DNA from: Phycisphaerae bacterium
Lineage (GTDB): Bacteria > Planctomycetota > Phycisphaerae > Phycisphaerales > SM1A02
Assembly (NCBI GenBank): GCA_002683195.1
Contig: NYSW01000075.1
Location: 33,056 to 96,364 of the forward strand
Direction of reading: 5' to 3'
Length of the DNA stretch: 63,309 bases
Under the pieces are notes generated by a model. It was not told the origin of the DNA. It did no database searches and saw only the letters and a list, made by a program, of their open reading frames with translations. Made by a program: the position numbers and the translations under genes. Of this stretch, positions 25,890 to 38,641 are shown piece after piece (position 1 is the first letter of the stretch; each line of letters begins with the position of its first letter).

Positions 25890-28073
25890 TCAGCGAGCCA
25901 GAAGGGCTTCGATCTGAAGTCGAAGTTCTTCGATCCGGAAAGGTTTGCGCAGGAGCGAGGAGGCCTCCAGACGCGGTGGCTCACTGAGGCCACCGGTGAT
26001 CAGCAGGCAAGGCGTCATATCACCGCGATTCCGAAGTTCATTCAGGCATTCGACGCCGGTCCGCTCCGGAAGGTCGATGTCGAGGATCAGCAGGTCGATC
26101 GGTGCCTCTTCGGTCATCGTCTCCTCGATTCCAACTGCATGGCTTCGAGCCACCACACCGACGCCCATTCCCTCTAGAACTCGAACCAGCACATCGCGAA
26201 TGACGGGGTTGTCCTCGACCACGATGACCTGACGAGCACCGCAGCCCTCGGCCTCGACCTCGCCCTCTGAGGCCTTGGAGGCCCCAGCCTCGGGGCTGGG
26301 CTCGATATCCACGGGCAGGACCACCCGGACCGCGAGCCCGCCCAGAGGCGACTGCTCGAGGACCAGACGCCCGCCGGCGTCCTCCGCCAACCGGCGACTC
26401 ACCGCGAGGCCCAGCCCGACCCCTTCACTGGCATCTCCGGTCTCGTAGGGCTCAAGCATCCGCGATCTCTCCTCGGGCGGAATCCCCGGACCATCATCGT
26501 CGACCCGGATCTCGAGTTCACCACTCGGCAGCAACCTCGAGCCGAGAAGAATCCGCCCGTGCCGATCCACGGCATCTCGGGCATTGACCAGAAGATTCAA
26601 CAGAACCTGCTGGAGGGTGTCGGCTCGGGCAAGGAGTTCCACCGAACGAGTCACCTCTGGAAGACGCATCGTCTGCTCGAAACGAATTCGCTTGGGCAGT
26701 AGTTTCCGGGCAGTCTCGAAGATCTCCTCGAGTTCCGGCCGAACGTTGACGCGGATGGGGTCCCGCCCCCCGTTCACCGAACTTCGAAGGCGATCACCGA
26801 GTCGCTTGGCTTCCTGAATCGTCTGCGCGATGAAATCAATCTGCTCGATGGCCTCTGGATCTTCGATTCGAGATCTCAGCAACTCGAACCGCCCCAGCAC
26901 CGCGAACAAGACTCCGTTGAAGTCATGCGTCAGTCCACTGGTCAACTGCGAGATCGCTTCCGATCGTTCCAGCCAACCTCTGGTTGCCGCCCAGGATTCT
27001 CGCTCCGCCTCTTCGATCTCTCGTTCCCGGGCTCGCCCGAGAAGTTCACCGATCCGGGCCAGGGTCTCGATCGTGTCCTCGTTCCAGAGACCGTACCGAT
27101 GAGATTCGATCACCAACAGCGGGCCTGGCCCGCCATTCACCAGCACCGGGACCAGCACCGCGCTGGGGTGGTTCGCGAAGCCGACCTGAGGTCTTCCCCC
27201 GTCGAAGAGGGCGTTGAAATCGAGCGTGCCGAAATCCAGCTCTTCCAGAAAATTGCCTTGATCGACACCATCGCTGCCAACCCAATTCGCGTGCGATTGG
27301 AAGGATTCGCCTTTGATCGCCGCGTCCCGCTCGAACCAGGTCGCGTGGCAAAGATCGAGTTCTCTTCCCAGACGAGGCAGAAATTCGGAGACCGCTTCGA
27401 GCAAATCGGGGAACGCCACGAGGCAATCGGCGGTGTTGTTCAGAATTCTCTGATTTCGAAGTTGATCTCGACGCCGAAGATCGGATTCGACCCGGTCGGT
27501 CTGATCGACGAGGATCAATTCGATCTCGCCGCCCCGGACCGCCAATCGTCGAATTTCGAACCAGCGAAGCCGATCCTCGCCCGACAGGGTCGTGGATCTC
27601 ACCCGAATCTGCCGCGGTTCATTCGGGTTCGGGCCGTCGGCCAGCAACAGCGACGAAACTTCTTCGCGATCATCCGGGTGGATGGCGGTGGCCCAATCCT
27701 CAAGCCCCCCGAAGACCGAGGGAGGCGGCGCATCAGGGCCGACACCAGCCAACAGGCGGCCCAGGCCGGGGCTGACGCGAGAGGGACGCCCATTGCCATC
27801 GCTTCGGAGGAAACCGACCTGATTGCCCTCCAAGGTCTCGAGAATCGTCGTGGCCAGGGTCGAAGCTCTTTCGACCGGCACCACGGGGGAAGAGTTGTCC
27901 ACCGCTCCCGACCCTCTCGCGGGGCGAAGAAACATCACCGCCAGAAAAATCCCGATCAGCACTCCTGCGAGACCGAAGGTCACCATGAGCACGTCGGCTC
28001 CAGAACCGGCACCAGCATTTCCGGTGACGGCGAACTCTCCGACCATCAGATAACCGAGAAGAACGCAATTCAT
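25890..28073 (-). CDS. Hybrid sensor histidine kinase
   Basis: A 727-residue membrane kinase. Seen in order: one N-terminal membrane helix (VLMVTFGLAGVLIGIFLAVMF, about 28-49), a PAS-like segment (about 80-200), a GAF-like segment (about 205-355), the dimerisation/phospho-acceptor helix with His383 in LTHDFNG, the ATP-binding domain (NLLVNARDAV, DDDGPGIPPEER, GVGLGLAVSRR), and a C-terminal receiver (VVEDNPVIRD, LLILDIDLPE, RKPFR). The H-D-F-N motif marks the HisKA family. The short ligand-free N-terminus suggests cytoplasmic sensing. Convergent with the NarL-type regulator. Confidence 0.9.
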   Translation of the reverse strand: MNCVLLGYLMVGEFAVTGNAGAGSGADVLMVTFGLAGVLIGIFLAVMFLRPARGSGAVDNSSPVVPVERASTLATTILETLEGNQVGFLRSDGNGRPSRVSPGLGRLLAGVGPDAPPPSVFGGLEDWATAIHPDDREEVSSLLLADGPNPNEPRQIRVRSTTLSGEDRLRWFEIRRLAVRGGEIELILVDQTDRVESDLRRRDQLRNQRILNNTADCLVAFPDLLEAVSEFLPRLGRELDLCHATWFERDAAIKGESFQSHANWVGSDGVDQGNFLEELDFGTLDFNALFDGGRPQVGFANHPSAVLVPVLVNGGPGPLLVIESHRYGLWNEDTIETLARIGELLGRAREREIEEAERESWAATRGWLERSEAISQLTSGLTHDFNGVLFAVLGRFELLRSRIEDPEAIEQIDFIAQTIQEAKRLGDRLRSSVNGGRDPIRVNVRPELEEIFETARKLLPKRIRFEQTMRLPEVTRSVELLARADTLQQVLLNLLVNARDAVDRHGRILLGSRLLPSGELEIRVDDDGPGIPPEERSRMLEPYETGDASEGVGLGLAVSRRLAEDAGGRLVLEQSPLGGLAVRVVLPVDIEPSPEAGASKASEGEVEAEGCGARQVIVVEDNPVIRDVLVRVLEGMGVGVVARSHAVGIEETMTEEAPIDLLILDIDLPERTGVECLNELRNRGDMTPCLLITGGLSEPPRLEASSLLRKPFRIEELRLQIEALLAR

Positions 28074-28085
28074 GGGTCAAGCGTA
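28074..28085 (-). promoter_or_regulatory. TACGCT box 6 nt before the hybrid kinase ATG
   Basis: On the minus strand TACGCT (28085-28080) plus TGACCC runs into the ATG. TTGTGC lies 15 bp upstream of the box (28106-28101) as a possible -35. This implies a leaderless mRNA. Confidence 0.55.
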
Positions 28086-28219
28086 ACAATCAGCCGCCGA
28101 GCACAACCCCGGGGAGGATGCCCACCTTGAAGGCGAACCGGTTCTGAATGACCGCCAGGCAGGCCCCGACTTCGTTCCGAGCCCCCAAAAGGACGATTCC
28201 ACGTGGCAGCGGGGGCGGT

Positions 28220-28260
28220 GAAAGAGACAGGCCCGTCCATCAGCGAGATGAACGGGCCTG
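28220..28260 (-). terminator. Terminator downstream of tRNA-Lys
   Basis: On the minus strand CAGGCCCGT and ACGGGCCTG (28260-28252, 28236-28228) form a 9-bp stem, extended by CATC/GATG after one mismatch, and are followed by TCTCTTTC. It lies 51 bp after the tRNA. Nothing else is seen between the kinase start and the tRNA. Confidence 0.72.
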
Positions 28261-28311
28261 AATGCCTTCTGGATGAACCCGGCCGCTTGGGCGGGCGAAT
28301 CCCCAATTCAA

Positions 28312-28384
<73 letters not shown>

Positions 28385-28390
28385 GGGGAA

Positions 28391-28418
28391 AGTGTAGCGG
28401 TTCATACGATTGCCGCAA
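28391..28418 (-). promoter_or_regulatory. Promoter for tRNA-Lys
   Basis: On the minus strand TTGCGG (28418-28413), a 16-bp spacer, and TACACT (28396-28391). Only six bases separate the -10 box from the first base of the tRNA, so the transcript may start at the mature 5' end. Confidence 0.6.
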
Positions 28419-28454
28419 GTCCCCGCCCCCATCGAAGCGGTTGAGAAATCCGAA

Positions 28455-32624
<4,170 letters not shown>

Positions 32625-32769
32625 GGGAGGGTCCTTTCGGGAGACGCACCGAATCCACCTCGTGGTGGATTCCGGTGGTGGCCGACACGACCGACCGGAG
32701 CCGGAGATGACGACGTGAATGATTTGAATCGAAGGGGTCTGTGGTTCTGAATCCGACGCGAAGCGTGAT

Positions 32770-33099
32770 TCAGACCATCGGCGGGGGGAGATTCCCCCGG
32801 GCGGGCCCGGCCGGAGCCACCTGCTCGAAGACGTCGTTGGCATTCCGGAAGGATGCCAGGGGCGACACCTCGCTTGGCGCCACGGAGAGGGGCACCACCT
32901 GCCGGGCGACGGTTCGAGGAAGAACCGTCTTGCAACTGGCCGCTGATCGAAGGAAGACGGCCTGAATCGCGTCCGCCGGAGCGAGCCGCGGGGTCGCTCC
33001 GGTGGTCACCGCCATCGAAAGCAGGACCGCCGTCGCCACGACCGCCGCAAGGGCGGGCAGGACGGTCGATTCGGTCGAGTGACGATTCGGCTGGCTCAT
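32770..33099 (-). CDS. Hypothetical protein with an N-terminal membrane segment (109 residues)
   Basis: Unrecognised. Begins MSQPNRHSTES, then one hydrophobic stretch (VLPALAAVVATAVLLSMAV) that could be a signal anchor, then an Ala/Val/Pro-rich tail with a single cysteine. A TAGTCT box ends 8 nt before the ATG, weakly supporting a short-leader transcript and that the gene is real. It lies upstream of secA on the same strand, 145 bp away, and divergent from the copper ATPase. Confidence 0.45.
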   Translation of the reverse strand: MSQPNRHSTESTVLPALAAVVATAVLLSMAVTTGATPRLAPADAIQAVFLRSAASCKTVLPRTVARQVVPLSVAPSEVSPLASFRNANDVFEQVAPAGPARGNLPPPMV

Positions 33100-33173
33100 G
33101 AACCAGAAGACTAGCCGCCTCCCGACCTCGCCGCCAATCCAAATCGGACTCCCACGCATCATCGGACCCACCA

Positions 33174-33185
33174 TACGATTCAAAC
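33174..33185 (+). promoter_or_regulatory. TACGAT box 6 nt before the P-type ATPase ATG
   Basis: TACGAT (33174-33179) and TCAAAC lead straight into the ATG at 33186; there is no Shine-Dalgarno. Fits the leaderless pattern. Confidence 0.55.
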
Positions 33186-35438
33186 ATGGACAACGAACAC
33201 CATCGTCACCCCGGGCCCTCGGAGTCCGATTCAGAGGCCGGGGATCGAAAATACGGAGCTGCGGGGTCGAGGTTCTCGGTCGAAGGAATGCACTGCACGG
33301 GCTGTGCGAACGGCCTTCAGTCCAGCATCGCCGCCCTTCCGGGGGTCGAAGCGGCCCGGGTGGACTTCATCACCGGATCGGCTGAAGTTCACGGTGAAGT
33401 CTCGGCCGAGGCCGTCCTCAAGTCGATTTCCGACGGCGGTTTCAAAGGCGGAGTGCTGGCCGAGGCTTTCGACCTGCAGGAGACGCGGACCCGGCTGGAA
33501 AAATCACAATCCTCTTCGGTTCGGCTCTGGCGGCGACGAGCGATCGTCGGCCTCGGGCTTTGGGTGCCCCTCGAGACCCTGCATTGGACCCTCGGAGGCG
33601 GCGATCACCCCTGGATGCCGTGGGCGATGTTCCTGGGGTCGGCCATCGTGCTGGTGGTCGCCGGTGGCGGCTTCTACGCCTCGGCCTGGAAAGCGGCCCT
33701 CCGCGGCGGGACCAACATGGACACCCTGGTCTCCATTGGCGCGAGCACCGCGTTCCTCTGGAGCACCGTCGTCTTCGTGATGCAGCAGTCGGCTGCCGGA
33801 GCGGAGAGCGTCTGGAACGACCGCCCGTTCTACTTCGCCGAGGCGGCGGCCCTCCTGGGAGTCATCAGTCTCGGACATTGGTTGGAAGCCGCGGCTTCGG
33901 TGCGAGCCGGAGCCGCAGTGCGCGACCTTCTCGAACTCCAACCCGAAGAGGCCGAACGAATAGGACCTGACGAATCGGTCGAACTCGTCGCCAGCCGTGA
34001 TCTGGAAATCGGCGATCACCTTCAGGTCCGCCCCGGCGGTCGAGTACCCGTCGATGGGACCGTGATCGACGGTCGGAGCGAGATCGACGAATCACTGGTG
34101 ACCGGCGAACCGCTTCCGGTGAATCGTACGGCCGGCGACCCGGTGATCGCCGGCACCGTCAACGGTTCCGGTCGCCTGGTGATCGAGGCCACGGTCGACG
34201 GACGTCATACCACGGTCGCCCGGATCGCCGAACTGGTGCAGGGCGCCCAGTCCAGTCAGGCACCGATTCAACGACTCGCCGACCGGGTGAGCGCCGTCTT
34301 CGTTCCGACCGTGATCTCGATCGCGTTCGCGAGCGTGCTGGGCTGGGGGTTGATCGCCGGCGATTGGCAGACCGGCATCGTGGCCGCGGTGACGGTCCTG
34401 ATCATCTCCTGTCCCTGTGCCCTCGGACTGGCCACGCCCATGGCGGTGATGGTGGGAGCGGGCGAAGCCAGTCGTCGCGGCATCCTGGTCAAGAGTGCTG
34501 GCGATCTCGAAGCCGCGGGACGCCTCGAACGAGTCTTCTTCGACAAGACCGGAACCCTCACCGCCGGCCGGCCGACGCTCGGCCCGATCAACCTGCTTCC
34601 GGACGCGACCACCCTGGGACTGGATCGCCGCGAGGTCCTGCGGCTTTCCGCGGCCGCGGAAAAGGCGAGTGAACATCCACTCGGACGGGCCCTGGTCCTG
34701 GCCGCCGCCGAAGAGGACATCGATTCGGTCGCGGTGTCCGACTTTCAGGCGATCCCGGGCACGGGGGTTCGCGCCACCGTCGATGGCCGCCGAATCGAGG
34801 TGATCCGTGACGCCGAAGCGACGTGTCGCGTCGTGGTGGACGACCGAGCCGTCGCCACCCTCGACCTGGTCGATGAACCACGATCGGACGCCGCGGAGAC
34901 CATTTCACGAATCCGTGACATGGGTCTCGACGTGGTGATGCTCACCGGCGACCGCCGCGCCGCGGCGGAAGAGATCGGCCGCCGAATCGGGCTTCATGAT
35001 TCGGAGATCATGGCCGACGCCTCCCCGGAATCCAAACTGGACGCGATCGCCGCCGCCGGCCCTCACACCGCGATGGTCGGCGATGGCATCAACGACGCGG
35101 CGGCCCTGGCCCGCGCAGACCTTGGGATCGCCATGGCCGGCGGTACCGGAACCGCGATCGAGTCCGCGGGGGTCGTGGTTCCTCCGGATCGGGTCTCCAG
35201 CGTCGCGGATGCGGTCCATCTGGCCCGCCGGACCCTGGCGACCATCCGACAGAATCTGTTTCTCGCCTTCCTCTACAACAGCCTGGCGATTCCTGCCGCC
35301 GCGTTCGGTCTCCTGGGGGCGTCAGGACCCCTCATCGCCGCCGCGGCGATGGCTTGCAGCGACGTCTCGGTGATCGGCAATGCCATCCGGCTTCGACGCT
35401 CACTCGCTCGAGAACGACGTCTCACCGCCGTGAAATGA
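33186..35438 (+). CDS. Copper-translocating P1B-type ATPase
   Basis: A 750-residue CopA-like exporter. Seen: a His-rich start (DNEHHRHPG), an N-terminal HMA domain with GMHCTGC, membrane helices, the actuator TGEP, the transport-site CPC in ISCPCALGLATPMAV, phosphorylation motif DKTGT, SEHPLG, GDGINDAAAL, and the C-terminal helices with YNSLAIPAAAFG and MACSDVSVIGN. CPC together with the last two helices fits Cu(I) transport, although the last helix has MACSDVS where typical CopA proteins have MSSxS. No copper regulator or chaperone is adjacent. Confidence 0.92.
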   Translation: MDNEHHRHPGPSESDSEAGDRKYGAAGSRFSVEGMHCTGCANGLQSSIAALPGVEAARVDFITGSAEVHGEVSAEAVLKSISDGGFKGGVLAEAFDLQETRTRLEKSQSSSVRLWRRRAIVGLGLWVPLETLHWTLGGGDHPWMPWAMFLGSAIVLVVAGGGFYASAWKAALRGGTNMDTLVSIGASTAFLWSTVVFVMQQSAAGAESVWNDRPFYFAEAAALLGVISLGHWLEAAASVRAGAAVRDLLELQPEEAERIGPDESVELVASRDLEIGDHLQVRPGGRVPVDGTVIDGRSEIDESLVTGEPLPVNRTAGDPVIAGTVNGSGRLVIEATVDGRHTTVARIAELVQGAQSSQAPIQRLADRVSAVFVPTVISIAFASVLGWGLIAGDWQTGIVAAVTVLIISCPCALGLATPMAVMVGAGEASRRGILVKSAGDLEAAGRLERVFFDKTGTLTAGRPTLGPINLLPDATTLGLDRREVLRLSAAAEKASEHPLGRALVLAAAEEDIDSVAVSDFQAIPGTGVRATVDGRRIEVIRDAEATCRVVVDDRAVATLDLVDEPRSDAAETISRIRDMGLDVVMLTGDRRAAAEEIGRRIGLHDSEIMADASPESKLDAIAAAGPHTAMVGDGINDAAALARADLGIAMAGGTGTAIESAGVVVPPDRVSSVADAVHLARRTLATIRQNLFLAFLYNSLAIPAAAFGLLGASGPLIAAAAMACSDVSVIGNAIRLRRSLARERRLTAVK

Positions 35439-35455
35439 TGCTGGATGGAAAGACA

Positions 35456-35529
35456 TGGGCCGGCCCGGATTTGAACCGGGGTCTCGCCGATTATGAGTCG
35501 GGTGCTCTGGACCGCTGAGCTACCAGCCC
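35456..35529 (-). tRNA. tRNA with CAT anticodon (elongator Met or Ile2)
   Basis: A 74-nt cloverleaf: acceptor GGGCTGG/CCGGCCC (one T-G pair), D-arm GCTC/GAGC, anticodon loop CTCATAA, T-arm CCCGG/CCGGG, discriminator A73; CCA not encoded. The top pair of the anticodon stem is a C-C mismatch. CAT is shared by elongator Met, initiator Met and Ile2 (after lysidine modification). The paired end of the acceptor rules against an initiator; Met and Ile2 cannot be told apart here. Confidence 0.9.
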
Positions 35530-35582
35530 TCTGTCTCGATCCGAATCTTATCGCGCCGCCGCCGTCTGGCGGGGGAGCGGAT

Positions 35583-36878
35583 TCAAGTGGCGACCGGGGC
35601 CTCGGTGATGAATCTGGCCGCCGAACCACCGGCCACGTACCCGCTGGCCCAGGCCCATTGAAAATTGAATCCGCCGACCCGACCATCGACGTCGAGAATC
35701 TCCCCCGCAAGGTGCAGCCCGGGAACGATTCTTGATTCCATCGAGTCCAGCCGGACCTCGGAGAGGGGGACACCGCCCGCAGTGGCTTCCGCGAAGGTGT
35801 AGCCACGATCACCGATCACCGTCAGTCGATGCTCGAACAGCGCCTCCACGAACCGACGTCGGGATTCCTTGGAAAGCCCGCGAACCCGGTCTCGGGTTTC
35901 GACCTTCGCGACCAGGGCGATGGTCGCGACCAGTCGTTCCGGAAGCCGACCCCGCAGGAGCGCCGCGATGGTCAGACCCCCGGGAGCGGCGAGCATCCCG
36001 GACTCGAATTCATTCCGATCCTCTTCCGGAAGCCAGTCAAGCAGGGCGTGGGCCTCATGATCGCCCGCCCGATGAGCCGCCAGCAGATGACGGCTCGCAT
36101 CCAGAACCACTGGACCCGAGATTCCGAAATGCGTGCAGAGGATCGGCGCTTCGTACGAGATGATCGCCTTGCCTCGCCCGTCCCGGATCGTCAGTCGGGC
36201 CGGTGTCGCGATGCCCGAGACGCCACGAATCGGATCGTCTTCGGGAAGGACCAGCGGAACCAGCGCCGGATGAATCGACGGCGTGATCGTGTGACCGAGG
36301 CGGCGGACGAAGTCGTATCCCGCTCCATCCGATCCGCTCTTGGGCAGGGCTCGCCCTCCAGTGGCGAGAATCAGACGGCGGGCGAGCAGATCCGTCTCCA
36401 CCCCCTGGACGTGAAAGCCATCTTCCACCACCTCGATCGATTCCACTCGACGCGGAAAACGAAGATCCGCCCCGGCGTCGCGCCACGCGTCCAGAAGCGA
36501 GGTCAGAACCGTCGCCGCCTTGTTGGTGACCGGGAAGAGCTTGCCGGTCTCTTCTCGCTTCAGTTCCACTCCGAGCTCGGCGAAGAACGCGATCGTCCGC
36601 TCGACCGAGAGTCGTCCCAGCACCTTGCGGATCGCATTTCGGCTGGAGCCGGCGTAGTCCTCGGGGCGAACCTCATGATGAGTCACGTTGCATCGACCAC
36701 CACCCGCCACGAGAATCTTCGCTCCGATTCGACGGGCGCCGTCGAGTCCGACCACCGTCCCCGAATCACCCAGAGCGCGGGCGGCGTGGATACCGGCCAT
36801 CAGACCGGCAGCACCCGCGCCGATCACCGCGATGTCACAGAAATCGGCACCCCTGAAAGATGGCGGTGCGGCGGTCAC
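35583..36878 (-). CDS. BaiN/HI0933-type NAD(P)/FAD-dependent flavoprotein
   Basis: A 431-residue flavoprotein of the HI0933 (BaiN) family. Seen: FAD-binding IAVIGAGAAGLMAGIHAA near the N-terminus, the family signature AKILVAGGGRCNVTH, ILATGGRALPKSGSDGAGY, and the C-terminal FAD contact AGEILDVDGRVGGFNFQWAWASGYVAG. Members are reductases of uncertain substrate. It starts within the stop of the M14 peptidase gene (4-bp overlap), so it is translated with that operon. No signal peptide, unlike the two proteins upstream. Confidence 0.88.
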   Translation of the reverse strand: MTAAPPSFRGADFCDIAVIGAGAAGLMAGIHAARALGDSGTVVGLDGARRIGAKILVAGGGRCNVTHHEVRPEDYAGSSRNAIRKVLGRLSVERTIAFFAELGVELKREETGKLFPVTNKAATVLTSLLDAWRDAGADLRFPRRVESIEVVEDGFHVQGVETDLLARRLILATGGRALPKSGSDGAGYDFVRRLGHTITPSIHPALVPLVLPEDDPIRGVSGIATPARLTIRDGRGKAIISYEAPILCTHFGISGPVVLDASRHLLAAHRAGDHEAHALLDWLPEEDRNEFESGMLAAPGGLTIAALLRGRLPERLVATIALVAKVETRDRVRGLSKESRRRFVEALFEHRLTVIGDRGYTFAEATAGGVPLSEVRLDSMESRIVPGLHLAGEILDVDGRVGGFNFQWAWASGYVAGGSAARFITEAPVAT

Positions 36879-38641
36879 GAATCTTCCAGTGGCACCGAGA
36901 GATCTCGTGCCTTCTCCGCCTGGTAGTCGAACCGACCGGTCGGAGCCCGTTCACTTCGAAGCACGTATCGAAACGTCTTCATTCCTCGCCCCGGGATGCC
37001 CGAGTCGACCAGCAGCCGGGAAGGGCGATGCCTCGCAGGCTCGAAGGTCCTCGACGATCGGCTGGAAACCGGACCGGCAAGCACCAGTTCGGTACCCGGC
37101 CCGGGTTCGAAGAGAAGAAGATCCGGCCGCCCGATGCCCTTGCTGGACGCCTGGGCGGTCCGAGTGGGAATGATCCGATCGTTGGCGATCTCCAGGTCGA
37201 CCTGCCAGAGATCGTCCCCCAGATCGGTGACCACGACGTCATTGGCTCGGAGCCGTGGCGTCTGTTCGGCATGGAACATGGTGAATGCGAAGTTTCGGTG
37301 CGCTTCTTCCTCCAGCATGAAGGGAGGCGGCGTTCGTCGGCCGTACTTGGTACCGCCTCCGACCAGCACCGTGCCGAAATCGGGGTGCTCGACCTCGGTC
37401 CAGTCGGTGAACGTCTGCCCGAAGAGCATCCGATCCTGCCAGCGGAAGCGGCCCTCTTCGTCGAGCCTCTGATCACCGGCCTGCAGAATCCGATTCTCGG
37501 TCCAGAGTTCATTGGTGAACGAGACGATCCCCAGGCCTTCGGCCAACCAGTTCACACACCCGCCGTGCACGGGATAGAGATCGCTGTGAATGACCATGTA
37601 TCGGTAGTGGGGGAGCATCTCCTCGCCCGCCGATCCCAGCGCGTCGTAGACCGCCCGATCCTCGCGGGGGTAGGCCCCCTCTTCGTAGGGTACGCCGGGT
37701 CCGCGGAGAATCATGCCTCCGGTGTTGTGATAGCTCTGTCCGGCGGCGATGTTGGGATGGGCCTCGATGAATTCGCCGATCGCCCGGGTCTCGGGATACG
37801 AGAACGGATGGGTACCGGCGCCGCGCTGCACGTGATTCGGCTTCCAGTCACTGGGGAAGTTCCGATTCATGTCGTATCCGCCCGCGCCATCTTCGTTGAT
37901 CCTTCCGTCCTGATCGTTGTCGATGCCTTCGCTTCCAGCCATCGACCAATCTCCACGCATGATCCGACCGTCGGGGCCGGGTACCGCGGGCACCCGGTCG
38001 AAGATCCGGGGGTCGCGTTCATTACGGCGATGCGTTCCGTTGGGGTCTCGACGCCACATCCGACCGATGTTGCCGTCGCCATCCAGATCCTCGGGGCCGT
38101 CCTCGTCCAGAAGACCGTCCCGGTCGTTGTCCGTCGGACGCAGCCCGCTTCGATTGGAGTTGGGCGTGTGGGCATCCCGGAACCAACCGGCGCGGCCATC
38201 GGGATTGACCATCGGCACCAGATAGAACGCATGTTCGTCGACCAACTCGCGAATCGCGGGGACCTCGTCGTATCCTTCCAGCAGGTACCAGGCCGTGTAG
38301 AGCACGGTCTCCGCCGCCTGTACTTCATTGCCATGGATGTTCCCGTCGATCCAGACACCGGGTTTCGTGGAGTCCGCCCCGGTCCGAGGATTGTTGATCG
38401 TCAGGATCCACATCTCTCGTCCCTGGTCGCTCTGACCGAGCGAGACCAGGGTCGCGAGTTCCGGATGGCCTTCCGCGAGGCGTCGCATCGCGTCCGACAT
38501 CTGATCGAAGTCGTAGAAGCGATTGAAGGCGATGTCCACGACCGCATCCAACTGTTGCTGAGCGTTGGCCGGCGTCGAAGCGGTGGCCAGGGTCCCGAGA
38601 AGGCAGGTGCCGAAGGTGATGTTCCAAAAGGTGCGGGTCAT
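36875..38641 (-). CDS. Secreted M14-family zinc carboxypeptidase
   Basis: A 588-residue exported peptidase with a signal peptide ending near PANA (residue 27). The M14 zinc site is intact: H103 and E106 in NIHGNE, a later His in SYHNTGG, and the catalytic Glu378 in FTNELW. The middle carries Asp-rich calcium-loop-like inserts (DNDRDGLLDEDGPEDLDGDG, DNDQDGRINEDG) and PMVNPDGR. A beta-rich domain follows the catalytic part. It probably trims periplasmic or external peptides. Overlaps both neighbours by 4 bp (ATGA), between an inactive-looking paralogue and a flavoprotein. Confidence 0.88.
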   Translation of the reverse strand: MTRTFWNITFGTCLLGTLATASTPANAQQQLDAVVDIAFNRFYDFDQMSDAMRRLAEGHPELATLVSLGQSDQGREMWILTINNPRTGADSTKPGVWIDGNIHGNEVQAAETVLYTAWYLLEGYDEVPAIRELVDEHAFYLVPMVNPDGRAGWFRDAHTPNSNRSGLRPTDNDRDGLLDEDGPEDLDGDGNIGRMWRRDPNGTHRRNERDPRIFDRVPAVPGPDGRIMRGDWSMAGSEGIDNDQDGRINEDGAGGYDMNRNFPSDWKPNHVQRGAGTHPFSYPETRAIGEFIEAHPNIAAGQSYHNTGGMILRGPGVPYEEGAYPREDRAVYDALGSAGEEMLPHYRYMVIHSDLYPVHGGCVNWLAEGLGIVSFTNELWTENRILQAGDQRLDEEGRFRWQDRMLFGQTFTDWTEVEHPDFGTVLVGGGTKYGRRTPPPFMLEEEAHRNFAFTMFHAEQTPRLRANDVVVTDLGDDLWQVDLEIANDRIIPTRTAQASSKGIGRPDLLLFEPGPGTELVLAGPVSSRSSRTFEPARHRPSRLLVDSGIPGRGMKTFRYVLRSERAPTGRFDYQAEKARDLSVPLEDS

